Positions 34,207-41,688 of a stretch of DNA of 64,000 nucleotides are shown in pieces (position 1 is the first letter of the stretch; the number at the start of each line of letters is the position of its first letter). The stretch is from Mycobacterium sp. 852014-52450_SCH5900713 (GTDB taxonomy: Bacteria > Actinomycetota > Actinomycetes > Mycobacteriales > Mycobacteriaceae). The position numbers and the translations under genes were made by a program. The stretch spans positions 62,001-126,000 of the forward strand of contig NZ_LZIL01000053.1 of NCBI RefSeq assembly GCF_001667075.1, read 5' to 3'. Below the pieces are notes generated by a model that saw only the letters and a program-made list of their open reading frames with translations, had not been told where the DNA came from and did not search any database.

Positions 34207-34458
34207 ATGACGAATGAAGACACCCGCGCCGGCGTGCTGTCGGTGCTGACCACCATCGCCCCCGAAGTCGACCCCGAAGACATTCGCGACGACGTCCTGC
34301 TGCGCGATCAGGTCGACCTGGATTCCATGGACTGGCTGAGCTTTCTGCGCGGGATCCACAAGAGATTCCATGTCGATATCCCGGAGTCGGACTACGCGAC
34401 GTTGCGGACACTGGCCGACGTCGTCGGCTACGTGGAGACCAACGCCTCCAAAGTCTGA
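34207..34458 (+). CDS. acyl carrier protein
   Basis: An 83-residue acidic four-helix ACP. The phosphopantetheine attachment serine is S40 in DQVDLDSMDWLSF, a variant of the DSL motif (DSM). It lies 6 bases after the E2 gene. ACPs are not normal parts of PDH operons, so this one suggests that an acyl or acetyl group is loaded onto a carrier protein, perhaps for use by ketoacyl synthases such as those at 7973-9959. That link is inference. Confidence 0.85.
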   Translation: MTNEDTRAGVLSVLTTIAPEVDPEDIRDDVLLRDQVDLDSMDWLSFLRGIHKRFHVDIPESDYATLRTLADVVGYVETNASKV

Positions 34459-34500
34459 GCCGCACAGCACTTTTCGGGGAGCATTCGACAGGGGGCTGGC

Positions 34501-35481
34501 ATGAAAGCTACGAGGCCGGACATCGGCGTGCTCGAACGGGCGGTGCTGCTCGCCTGCCGCGCCCCCTCCGTGCACAACAGCCAGCCCTGGCGCTGGGTCG
34601 CCGAGGACGGCGTCCTGCGCCTCTTCGTCGACCGGCAGCGGGCGATAGTGGCCACCGACCATTCCGGCCGCGAAGTGATCCTGTCCTGTGGCGCCGTCCT
34701 GAACCACCTCTGCGTCGCCATGACCGCCGCGGGCTGGGAACCCAGAGTCGATCGGTTTCCCGACCCCGATGACCCCGACCAGCTGGCCTCGGTCACCTTC
34801 GGTCCGCTAGAGCACGTCACCGAAGCCGAGCACCGCCGCGCCGAAGCGATCCTGCAGCGCCGCACCGACCGGCTTCCGTTGGGCCGACCCACGTATTGGG
34901 AACTGTTCGAACCCGCACTGCGTGACACGTTCGACGACACCGGGGTCGCCCTCGACGTTCTGCCCGACGATGTGCGGCCGCTCCTGGCGGAGGCGTCGCA
35001 ACTCACCGAGGAGCTTCGCCGCGACGACTCCTACTACCACGCCGAACTCGACTGGTGGACTTCGTCATTCGCATTGGCCGAGGGGATGCCGCCAACCGCG
35101 CTGGCCTCCGACAAGGAGAGCTGGCGGGTCGACGTGGCCCGCAGCTTTCCGATCAGGAGCCACGCGGACCGGCGCGGCGAGGTCAAGGTCGACTGGGCGA
35201 AGATCCTGGTGCTGTCGACCCCCGACGACACCAGGTCGGACGTGCTGCGGTGCGGCGAGGTGCTGTCGACGGTCTTGCTCGAGTGCACGGTCGCCGGAAT
35301 GGCGACCTGCCCGCTCACCCATCTGATCGAACTGGACGAGAGCCGTGACATCGTGCGCGAACTCATCGGCCTGCCCGGCGAGCCGCAAGTGTTGGTTCGC
35401 GTGGGCATCGCGCCGCCGCTGGAGCGCCTCCCGGCGGCGACCCCTCGACGCCCGCTGGGCGATGTCCTGCGGGTCCGCTAG
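34501..35481 (+). CDS. Acg family nitroreductase-like FMN protein (copy 3)
   Basis: A 326-residue Acg-type protein with APSVHNSQPWRW (residues 21-32), EVILSCGAVLNHLCVAM, RRTDRLPLG and AGMATCPLTH. It ends the ligase-PDH-ACP operon, 42 bases after the ACP. Whether it binds FMN or acts on an acyl or quinone substrate is unknown. The association of Acg proteins with acyl-handling enzymes occurs twice in the window (here and at 7973-10983). Confidence 0.9.
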   Translation: MKATRPDIGVLERAVLLACRAPSVHNSQPWRWVAEDGVLRLFVDRQRAIVATDHSGREVILSCGAVLNHLCVAMTAAGWEPRVDRFPDPDDPDQLASVTFGPLEHVTEAEHRRAEAILQRRTDRLPLGRPTYWELFEPALRDTFDDTGVALDVLPDDVRPLLAEASQLTEELRRDDSYYHAELDWWTSSFALAEGMPPTALASDKESWRVDVARSFPIRSHADRRGEVKVDWAKILVLSTPDDTRSDVLRCGEVLSTVLLECTVAGMATCPLTHLIELDESRDIVRELIGLPGEPQVLVRVGIAPPLERLPAATPRRPLGDVLRVR

Positions 35482-35535
35482 CCGGTGCGCTGGGCGACGT
35501 ATGGGCAACTGGGTTAAAAACTTTGGTCCCGCACC

Positions 35536-35555
35536 TGCGGGACTTTCGGCCGGCG
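35536..35555 (+). promoter_or_regulatory. DosR box before PPOX gene
   Basis: TGCGGGACTTTCGGCCGGCG; core GGGAC-TTTC-GGCCG at 35539-35552, a strong match to the GGGACTTTNGGCC form. It is 64 bases before ATG 35617. An upstream half-site ACTTTGGTCCC is at 35520-35530. Confidence 0.75.
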
Positions 35556-35616
35556 CCGCCGGTCGGCATCGCCAATACCATCGAGCGTGTAGTGCCGTCG
35601 ACGAAGAGGACAACTG

Positions 35617-36033
35617 ATGTCGCTGATCGATAATGGGGTTTCGATCCTGCCGGTGAACGAATGCTGGGAGCTGCTGGCTGGTGTGACGTTGGGACGCCTG
35701 GTCACCAGCGTTGGTAACCAGCCCGAGATCTTCCCGGTCAATTACGTCGTGCAGCGCAATACGGTGCTGTTTCGTACGGCGGAGGGTACCAAGTTGGTCA
35801 GCACGGCGATCAACAACCGGGTGCTGTTCGAGGTCGACGATCACAATGTCGCCGAAGGCTGGAGCGTGATCATCAAGGGCACCGCGCGTTCCTGCCGCAG
35901 CAACGAGGAAATCGAGGAAGCCGAGCGCGCTCAGGTACTGCCCTGGACGGCCACGGAGAAGTCGCACTTCGTGCGGATCATTCCCGAGGCGGTCACGGGC
36001 CGCCGGTTCCGTTTCGGTGTGCCGCTGGACTGA
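35617..36033 (+). CDS. pyridoxamine 5'-phosphate oxidase-fold flavin protein (Rv3129-like)
   Basis: A 138-residue split-barrel protein of the PPOX/FMN-binding family: start LPVNECWELLAGVTLGRLVTS, then FPVNYVVQRNTVLFRTAEGTK and LFEVDDHN. Family members bind FMN, F420 or heme and act in redox reactions. Rv3129 is a DosR-regulon member of this type. ATG 35617 follows AGAGGACAACTG. It stands alone and converges with the DUF2156 gene nine bases away. Confidence 0.87.
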   Translation: MSLIDNGVSILPVNECWELLAGVTLGRLVTSVGNQPEIFPVNYVVQRNTVLFRTAEGTKLVSTAINNRVLFEVDDHNVAEGWSVIIKGTARSCRSNEEIEEAERAQVLPWTATEKSHFVRIIPEAVTGRRFRFGVPLD

Positions 36034-36041
36034 CCCCGCGG

Positions 36042-37448
36042 CTAGCCCGGCCTGATCCGGCGCGGGCGCGGGACGAATTCCAGCGACAGCAAGACCAGCA
36101 GCGCAGCCGGAATATGGTGGGCGCACAACACCACGTAGCGCCGATCGGACAGCGCGTGGAACTTGCGGAGGTAGCGGTACAGGGACTCCAGCCGGATCAG
36201 CGGGTCCAGCAAGTGGATCAGCCACAGCGCGATCCGCTGCAGGGACCCGGGTTCAGCGGCCTCGAAGATTTCCGGGAACGCGGCGAACGCCAGCGAAAGA
36301 CGCTGTCCGCCAGTGGCGCCCGCGTGGGCGATCATGTCGACGCTGAGCCGCTCGTCGACGCCGTTGGGGGCCCCCGGGCGGCGGAACGGCACGTCGAGGC
36401 TGACTTCCGATCCCCCGCCGGCGGTCAGGTATCGGTGAAACGCGACGGCCCGCCCGCGCCCGTCCCGCGCGATGGCCAACCACACACCGGGGAAGCGGCC
36501 CTGCAACGCGCCGTCGAGGTTCATGCAGAAGCCGCGATCGGTGCGCACCGCGCGGTGAGCGGCGTATAACACCTCGGTCAGCTCGGCCAGCGTTGCGCCG
36601 CTGAGCTTTTGTTCCTCGACGATCTCGGTGGTGACACCGCAGTTGTGCGTGCGCTGCACCGCCTGGCGCAGGTTGCGAAATCGGCGGCCCCGCAGGGTGA
36701 AGTGGCGGACGTCGACGACGACGTCGCGGCCGATCGGCACCGACAGCATCGGCTGCCCCACGGTGTCCCTGCGCCACAATCGAAGGTGGCGTTCGCCGGC
36801 GGCCAAGACGATGATCTGCCATCCCCGGCCGCGGCACATGCGGACGAAATCGGCTACCAGAGCGTCGAATTGCGCCGCATCGCCAATCGGGTCGCCGCTG
36901 ACTACGGCGAACCCAAGCCGCGCGCGGTAGGCGATCGCCGCGGTGCCGTCGGGGTTGAAGTGATAGCTCTTGCTGGAATGCATGGCGAACGGCGCCAGTG
37001 GATCCCCCCGCGTGGCGTCGACCAGCGCCCACACCTGGCCCAGCAGCTCCGGCTGCGGTCGGGCCGTGGTGGGTGACATCAGCGCGAGCCCACTGCCGGC
37101 GATCAGAAGGTTGCCCAGCACGGCCCAGGACAGGAAATGCGCGCCCAGCCCGGCGCCTACCGCCACGGCCGCATACATCGCGTGTGCCGAGGTCACCGGA
37201 CGACCGAGAAAGATGCCGCGAGCGATCAGAGCGGCCGCGCCCAGTAGCGCCACCGACCAGCCGAACCGGCCCGGGGCAACCCGTTCGTAGCCGAGGTACG
37301 CTCGCGCGACCAGGACCACCAGCCAGACCAGGACGCACAGCAGCATCAGCACGCTGACGCGGCGTGCCGCGGGGACGTCGGCGCCGACCAAGACCCGTTC
37401 CCCGCCGCGCACGACGTTGGTCGCGCGGCTTCCGGGGGTGATCTTCAT
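36042..37448 (-). CDS. DUF2156 membrane protein, phosphatidylglycerol lysyltransferase-like
   Basis: A 468-residue protein with N-terminal membrane helices (about 32-55, 62-80, 88-125) and a C-terminal GNAT-like DUF2156 domain (about 140-410), seen in HFNPDGTAAIAYRARLGFAVVSGDPIGD and FHRYLTAGGGSEVSLDV. Relatives (MprF/LysX C-domains) move an aminoacyl group from tRNA to a membrane lipid. It begins 7 bases after the USP gene and would share its DosR box. A role in envelope charge during dormancy is inferred. Confidence 0.83.
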   Translation of the reverse strand: MKITPGSRATNVVRGGERVLVGADVPAARRVSVLMLLCVLVWLVVLVARAYLGYERVAPGRFGWSVALLGAAALIARGIFLGRPVTSAHAMYAAVAVGAGLGAHFLSWAVLGNLLIAGSGLALMSPTTARPQPELLGQVWALVDATRGDPLAPFAMHSSKSYHFNPDGTAAIAYRARLGFAVVSGDPIGDAAQFDALVADFVRMCRGRGWQIIVLAAGERHLRLWRRDTVGQPMLSVPIGRDVVVDVRHFTLRGRRFRNLRQAVQRTHNCGVTTEIVEEQKLSGATLAELTEVLYAAHRAVRTDRGFCMNLDGALQGRFPGVWLAIARDGRGRAVAFHRYLTAGGGSEVSLDVPFRRPGAPNGVDERLSVDMIAHAGATGGQRLSLAFAAFPEIFEAAEPGSLQRIALWLIHLLDPLIRLESLYRYLRKFHALSDRRYVVLCAHHIPAALLVLLSLEFVPRPRRIRPG

Positions 37449-37455
37449 GGGGCCA

Positions 37456-38247
37456 CTAGCGCACGACGAGCACGGAGCATTCGGGGTGGCGGAAGAGGGG
37501 ATGCCCTTGGGGCCCGACCAATTGGGCGAGCTGACCGGCCTCGTCGGCCCCGATCACGGCGAGCTGAACCCTCTCGTCGTTGGCGCTCAGGTAGCTGGCG
37601 ATGCCGTGCTTGGTAGTGATCGGGTAGACCCGCACCTCGGGATAGTGCTGCCGCCATGCCGCGACCCGGCGTTCGAATTCGCCGTCGGCGTGCTCGGTGA
37701 GTTCCTCGGGCCGGCCGCCGAGGACCAGCATCGGAGCCCTGCGCAACTTCGCCTCCGCCGCAGCGAAATTCACAACGGCGTCGTTGCCGGGTGCGTCCGT
37801 CATCCGGACCACGATCCAGTTGATGTCGGGCGCCGGCCGGTCGGATTCGGTCCGCAAGACCGCGACCGGGCAACGCGCCTTCTCGGCGAGCTCCGTGGCC
37901 GTCGAACCCACGATGGAGCGCGCGTAGCGTCCGATGCCAACACAACCTACGCAGATCATTGCCGCATCCCAGGATGCCTCCAACAGCACCGAGCCGGCCG
38001 GGCCCCGCGGCACGTCGGTTTCGATCGCGGCCGCCTTACCCGTGGCCTCCACGGCCAACCGTGCTGCATGCAGCGACTTCTCGGCGTGTGCGAAGTCGCG
38101 CTCGTACTCTTCCGCGGACTCGTGCGCCGGCTTGATAACGGAGATGAGGCGCAGTGGCGCGCCGCGGGTGATCGCCTCGTCGACACCCCATAGCGCGGCC
38201 GTGATCGCCGCCGCCGAACCGTCGATTCCTACCAGGATTGGTTTCAT
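37456..38247 (-). CDS. universal stress protein
   Basis: USP family protein of 263 residues with ILVGIDGSAAAITAALWGVDEA and nucleotide loop VGCVGIGRYARSIVGST; the second half is a diverged USP domain ending CSVLVVR. It is the same build as the USPs at 17386, 22650 and 23475. ATG 38247 follows AGAAAGGTCGGATC. It begins a two-gene unit with the DUF2156 protein behind a DosR box. Confidence 0.9.
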   Translation of the reverse strand: MKPILVGIDGSAAAITAALWGVDEAITRGAPLRLISVIKPAHESAEEYERDFAHAEKSLHAARLAVEATGKAAAIETDVPRGPAGSVLLEASWDAAMICVGCVGIGRYARSIVGSTATELAEKARCPVAVLRTESDRPAPDINWIVVRMTDAPGNDAVVNFAAAEAKLRRAPMLVLGGRPEELTEHADGEFERRVAAWRQHYPEVRVYPITTKHGIASYLSANDERVQLAVIGADEAGQLAQLVGPQGHPLFRHPECSVLVVR

Positions 38248-38294
38248 GATCCGACCTTTCTGCTGTCGAAGTTAGGCAGTCCGCTCGGTCGGCA

Positions 38295-38314
38295 CTAGGG
38301 TCGTTCGGCCTTCC
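38295..38314 (-). promoter_or_regulatory. DosR box before USP-DUF2156 unit
   Basis: Core GGGTC-GTTC-GGCCT at 38298-38311 on the plus strand, the same form as the box at 24301, and 50 bases before ATG 38247. A second, weaker sequence GGACCAATGGGC follows at 38321-38332. Confidence 0.7.
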
Positions 38315-38355
38315 CGCGGTGGACCAATGGGCAACGCGGGCAAAGGCGGGAGCTG

Positions 38356-38997
38356 TCAGATTGTTTCGACCGACGAACGGATCGGCGCTGGCTCGGCGGG
38401 CCGCTCCGCCCGCCGCTTGATCGCAAGCATCAGCCCACGGGTCCCGAGCGCTATCAACGGCCTGGCCAGTTCCATCACGAACACTTCCCCCGGGTAGCGC
38501 AGGGCGATTCGAGCGCGCGCCAGCAGCCGGACGCGGTCCTCCCAGTGCGGCTGGAGATGAAGGGACAAGACCACGTTCCACTGCGGCTCGGATCGCATGG
38601 CATTGAGGACCACGTATTTTTCGGGCACGATCTCCGTGACGCGTAACGTCAACCCGCCGGGTAACCCCATCCAGCCCTCGGGAGCCAGGCGCACCGAATC
38701 CCCCACCCGCAGCCCCTCGCTAGCATCTTGCCCTGCAACGCTTTCCGCCTCGGAGCCGTAGCCTTCTCTCCTGTCCCGGCCGATCTGCAGGAGCCGGGAC
38801 CAGACCTCGGACGCGGTCGCATCGATGTCGACCGCCTCGGTCGTCTGAACCGCCGGGTCGCTGACCAAGGCGTCACCCGGCACGCGCATCTGCGACTCCG
38901 CCTTGGTTGCACCCCAGTTGCGGTAATACCTGCGCGCGCAGTAGAGCGCGGTGAGCAACACGGTGGTCTGGGCGATCCGCCTCGACATCTTGGACAT
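38356..38997 (-). CDS. SRPBCC (START-like) family protein with N-terminal membrane segment
   Basis: A 213-residue protein. A hydrophobic N-terminal segment (AQTTVLLTALYCA) suggests a membrane anchor, followed by an SRPBCC ligand-binding fold: VDIDATASEVWSRLLQIGRDRREGY and GDSVRLAPEGWMGLPGG. Such domains bind hydrophobic ligands; the ligand here is unknown. ATG 38997 (MSKMSRR) has no clear ribosome site. A DosR core lies 36 bases before the start, the spacing seen at several promoters here that may make leaderless mRNA. Confidence 0.75.
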   Translation of the reverse strand: MSKMSRRIAQTTVLLTALYCARRYYRNWGATKAESQMRVPGDALVSDPAVQTTEAVDIDATASEVWSRLLQIGRDRREGYGSEAESVAGQDASEGLRVGDSVRLAPEGWMGLPGGLTLRVTEIVPEKYVVLNAMRSEPQWNVVLSLHLQPHWEDRVRLLARARIALRYPGEVFVMELARPLIALGTRGLMLAIKRRAERPAEPAPIRSSVETI

Positions 38998-39030
38998 GGC
39001 GCCAGTCTGCGCGGAGCGCCCCAATGCCTG

Positions 39031-39050
39031 CGAGGGTCCTTGGTCCTTGG
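39031..39050 (-). promoter_or_regulatory. DosR box before SRPBCC gene
   Basis: Core GGGTC-CTTG-GTCCT at 39034-39047, differing at one position from the box at 29105. The region lies between the HPF stop and the SRPBCC start. Confidence 0.7.
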
Positions 39051-39087
39051 TGGTGCGCCGATATGCTCTGCGCGCCGCTGAATGGTC

Positions 39088-39891
39088 CTAGCCGGCCGGG
39101 GTGATCAGACCGTAATGGCCGTCGTAGCGGTGGTAAAGCACGCTGGCGCAGCCATAGGCGGCGTGAATGAAGAACAGGAACGGCAGGCCGAGCATGGCCA
39201 GCCGGTCGGCGGCTCCCTCTTCGGTGAGGCACGGCAGCGGTTGTTGGCTGATCGTCACCGGTAACGCATGCCGGCTCACCCGGTCGGCCAGAGCCGGCGC
39301 GGCCAGCGCGAGGCGGTAGCCCGTCGGCCCGGCGCGATACAGCACACTTGCGGTGCCCGTGCCCTTCTCCGTGAACAGGTGAAAGTCGTAGTCGAGCAGG
39401 TCCATTTCGCGGGCGGCATCGTCGACGGTGCAGGGCGCCATCGTGAACGACTTGCGCCGGATGACGCGGCGCTGATCGGCCGGACGGGGGAAATAGTTCG
39501 GCCGGTGCGCCGGCTCGGACTCATGCCGCCATTCGTGGGGACCCGCCGGCGGCAGCTCGCCGCGGCGCGCGTCCCATTGCCCGGCGGCGCGTTCGAGGCG
39601 GCGGCGCAATCGCGCCACGAGAAGATCGACCGCTTCCCGCGCCGTGTCGGCCTGGACCTGGGCGCGGACCGGTCGGCCATCGACGTCGAGATTGGCTTGC
39701 GCGACGACGGGCCGCTGCACCGCCGGGTCGCGATGTCTGGTCAGTCTCACATGGGCGTGCCGCACCGGCCGGCTCGCGTACCGCGTGAGCTCACCGACCT
39801 TGGTGCGGGCGTACTCGGCCGCAGCGGGAAGCTCGTCCCGGATGGCTACCTGCACGTCGATGTCCTGTGGCGGTTGTGTCCTGTGGCGCAT
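39088..39891 (-). CDS. hpf: ribosome hibernation factor, long HPF type (Rv0079-like)
   Basis: A 267-residue protein with an N-terminal S30AE/HPF ribosome-binding domain (about 10-105: DIDVQVAIRDELPAAAEYARTKVGEL) and a C-terminal S30EA dimerisation-like domain (about 140-200: RRVIRRKSFTMAPCTVDDAAREMDLLDYDFHLF in parts), repeated at the end (VSRHALPVT to HYGLI). It resembles Rv0079, a DosR-controlled translation inhibitor. It would silence and protect ribosomes in non-growing cells. ATG 39891 has no upstream ribosome site; a DosR core is 37 bases before it. Confidence 0.9.
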   Translation of the reverse strand: MRHRTQPPQDIDVQVAIRDELPAAAEYARTKVGELTRYASRPVRHAHVRLTRHRDPAVQRPVVAQANLDVDGRPVRAQVQADTAREAVDLLVARLRRRLERAAGQWDARRGELPPAGPHEWRHESEPAHRPNYFPRPADQRRVIRRKSFTMAPCTVDDAAREMDLLDYDFHLFTEKGTGTASVLYRAGPTGYRLALAAPALADRVSRHALPVTISQQPLPCLTEEGAADRLAMLGLPFLFFIHAAYGCASVLYHRYDGHYGLITPAG

Positions 39892-39925
39892 GGTTAAAGT
39901 GCTACGTCACGAAACCGGCTGCGGG

Positions 39926-39945
39926 ACAGGGTCAAAGGTCACCCG
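39926..39945 (-). promoter_or_regulatory. DosR-like box before HPF gene
   Basis: Core GGGTC-AAAG-GTCAC at 39929-39942, flanked by GGGAC (39923-39927), which could make a second half-site. It lies 37 bases before ATG 39891. Confidence 0.6.
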
Positions 39946-39950
39946 ATCCT

Positions 39951-40778
39951 TCATTGCAGTGCCGCCGCCCGCGCCAGCTTCTCCTCGGATTGCCCGGGGC
40001 TCTTGGACGCGTCGGTCTCACGCGCCAAGAAGGCGGTGAGTTCCCCGATCGCGGTCATCAGCGGGGCCGGGAAGACGATGGTGGTGTTCTTCTCCACCCC
40101 CAGCTCGAGCAAGGTCTGCAGGTTGCGCAGCTGCAGGGCCAGCGGGTGACGCATCATGGTGTCGGAGGCGTCGCCGAGGGCAGCCGCGGCACGGGCTTCC
40201 CCTTCGGCCGCAATGATTTTGGCCCGCTTCTCCCGCTCCGCCTCGGCCTCGCGCGCCATCGCGCGTTTCATGCTGTCAGGGAGCTGAATGTCCTTGAGCT
40301 CTACCAAGGTGACCTCCACGCCCCAGTCCACCGTGGTGGCGTCGAGGATCTGGCGAATGCTGCCGTTGATCTTCTCCGTTTGGGCGAGCACCTCGTCGAG
40401 GGAATGTTGCCCAACGACATTGCGAAGGGTGGTCTGTGCGATCTGGTCGATGGCGGCGTGGACGTTTTCGATCACCACGACGGCCTTGCGGGCATCGACG
40501 ATCCGGAAATAGGCAACCGCGGCGATGTCGACACTCACGTTGTCGCGGGTGATGATGCCCTGGGACTGGATGGGCATGGTCACGATCCGCATCGAAATCC
40601 GCCACAGGCGGTCGATGATCGGAATGATGATCCGCAACCCAGGTTCGCGAACGCCGATCACGCGGCCGAGCCGGAAATGCACACCCCGTTGGTACTGCTG
40701 CACCACCCTGATCGACGCCGCCAGCAACACCGCAACGACAATGCCCAAGACCACCAGAATTGCGGCAATCTGGCTCAT
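39951..40778 (-). CDS. SPFH/band 7 (slipin/stomatin) membrane protein
   Basis: A 275-residue protein with a single N-terminal membrane helix (AAILVVLGIVVAVLLAASI), an SPFH domain (GVHFRLGRVIGVREPGLRIIIPIIDRL, then VSVDIAAVAYFRI) and a helical coiled coil with EAEAEREKRAKIIAAEGEA. It is expected to form oligomeric membrane scaffolds. Bacterial slipins usually pair with an NfeD protein; none is here. It begins 28 bases after the flavodoxin gene, with RBS GAGGTGA. ATG 40778 is chosen; the frame upstream to 40931 overlaps the flavodoxin. Confidence 0.88.
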   Translation of the reverse strand: MSQIAAILVVLGIVVAVLLAASIRVVQQYQRGVHFRLGRVIGVREPGLRIIIPIIDRLWRISMRIVTMPIQSQGIITRDNVSVDIAAVAYFRIVDARKAVVVIENVHAAIDQIAQTTLRNVVGQHSLDEVLAQTEKINGSIRQILDATTVDWGVEVTLVELKDIQLPDSMKRAMAREAEAEREKRAKIIAAEGEARAAAALGDASDTMMRHPLALQLRNLQTLLELGVEKNTTIVFPAPLMTAIGELTAFLARETDASKSPGQSEEKLARAAALQ

Positions 40779-40806
40779 CACGATCACCTCGATCCGCTTC
40801 GCACCG

Positions 40807-41292
40807 TCACGAAGCCGCCGGAGAGCCGGCGGCCCGCTTGTGAATCCGGGCGGCGAACGCCGCCGCGCGATCGAGGTCGTGTTCGTTGGGCCGCCCCCGG
40901 TTGATCCCGCCGATGAATCCGAACGGCCCAACCGTGTCGAACCCCCGGCACGAGAACGATCCGACGACGTCGAACCCCTTCTGCTCGAGCTTCTCCCGAA
41001 CGGGTTTGTGGTAACCCAACAGCGGAACCTCGCGTGCGCCGCTGGTGAAAAACGTGAAGGCCGCGGTTGGGTGGTCGGCGGCCGGGAGCTGACGGATCAA
41101 TTTGCGCAGCCTCGCGTCCATCATCATGTAGTAGATGCCGGAACCGAACCCGACGAGGTCGTAGTCGTGAACGGTGCCCGGGTCGACCGACTCCGGTGTG
41201 ACGACCTCGGCACCCAGCACCGCGGCCATCCGATCGGCCACCAGGCGGGTGTTGCCATGCGACCTCGAAGCGCACACGATAAGCGACCTCAT
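40807..41292 (-). CDS. flavodoxin-like protein
   Basis: A 161-residue flavodoxin fold. The FMN phosphate-binding loop ASRSHGNTR follows the first strand MRSLIVC, and further flavin contacts come from GFGSGIYYMMMDARLRKL and FTSGAR. It probably carries electrons or acts as a flavodoxin domain enzyme during hypoxia. ATG 41292 follows AAAGGAG; the TTG at 41298 is not needed. Co-transcribed with the SPFH gene. A DosR-like core GGGCC-TTGG-TCACT is at 41382-41395, 89 bases upstream. Confidence 0.87.
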   Translation of the reverse strand: MRSLIVCASRSHGNTRLVADRMAAVLGAEVVTPESVDPGTVHDYDLVGFGSGIYYMMMDARLRKLIRQLPAADHPTAAFTFFTSGAREVPLLGYHKPVREKLEQKGFDVVGSFSCRGFDTVGPFGFIGGINRGRPNEHDLDRAAAFAARIHKRAAGSPAAS

Positions 41293-41381
41293 GGCCAACT
41301 CCTTTGCGAATGTGGCTCAGACGGTTCCATGCTCCGCGGGACTGGCGGCCTCGGTAAGGGCGCAAAGGCACAGCGCCGTGA

Positions 41382-41395
41382 GGGCCTTGGTCACT
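41382..41395 (-). promoter_or_regulatory. weak DosR-like core before flavodoxin
   Basis: GGGCCTTGGTCACT resembles the box at 29105 in its first half but not in its second. It is in the divergent spacer with the protease operon. Confidence 0.35.
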
Positions 41396-41452
41396 TCTGT
41401 GAATCGTCCCTGCTGAAAGCCGAAATCGGCAGACGAACCGAGGTCCTTCACG

Positions 41453-41472
41453 GTCGGGACTTCGGTCCCTAT
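41453..41472 (+). promoter_or_regulatory. DosR box before small ORF-protease unit
   Basis: GTCGGGACTTCGGTCCCTAT; the core GGGAC-TTCG-GTCCC (41456-41469) is fully palindromic in its five-base halves. It is 36 bases before GTG 41506. Confidence 0.75.
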
Positions 41473-41505
41473 CCACGTGGGCGGCGAACCGGTCGAATAG
41501 GGGTT

Positions 41506-41688
41506 GTGACTGTGACAGTTCCCGCAACGGATGCCGGTGCGAAGATCATCGTCCTCGAGTCGCATCCGGCCTGGATTTCAGCGCAACGACAGGCGGCCGA
41601 GCGCGTCGAGGCGATGCGCCGTCATCCGTCATCGATGACCCGCCCGTCCCATTGGGCCGAAGCCCAGCTGCGGCGGCCCCGGCCGTGA
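41506..41688 (+). CDS. small protein, translationally coupled to the protease
   Basis: A 60-residue frame from GTG 41506 (start VTVTVPATDAGAKIIVLESHP) with basic C-terminus. No domain recognised. Support comes from context: the start is 36 bases from a palindromic DosR core, like other DosR-linked starts in the window, and the stop overlaps the protease GTG by four bases (GTGA). It has no clear ribosome site. Confidence 0.55.
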   Translation: MTVTVPATDAGAKIIVLESHPAWISAQRQAAERVEAMRRHPSSMTRPSHWAEAQLRRPRP

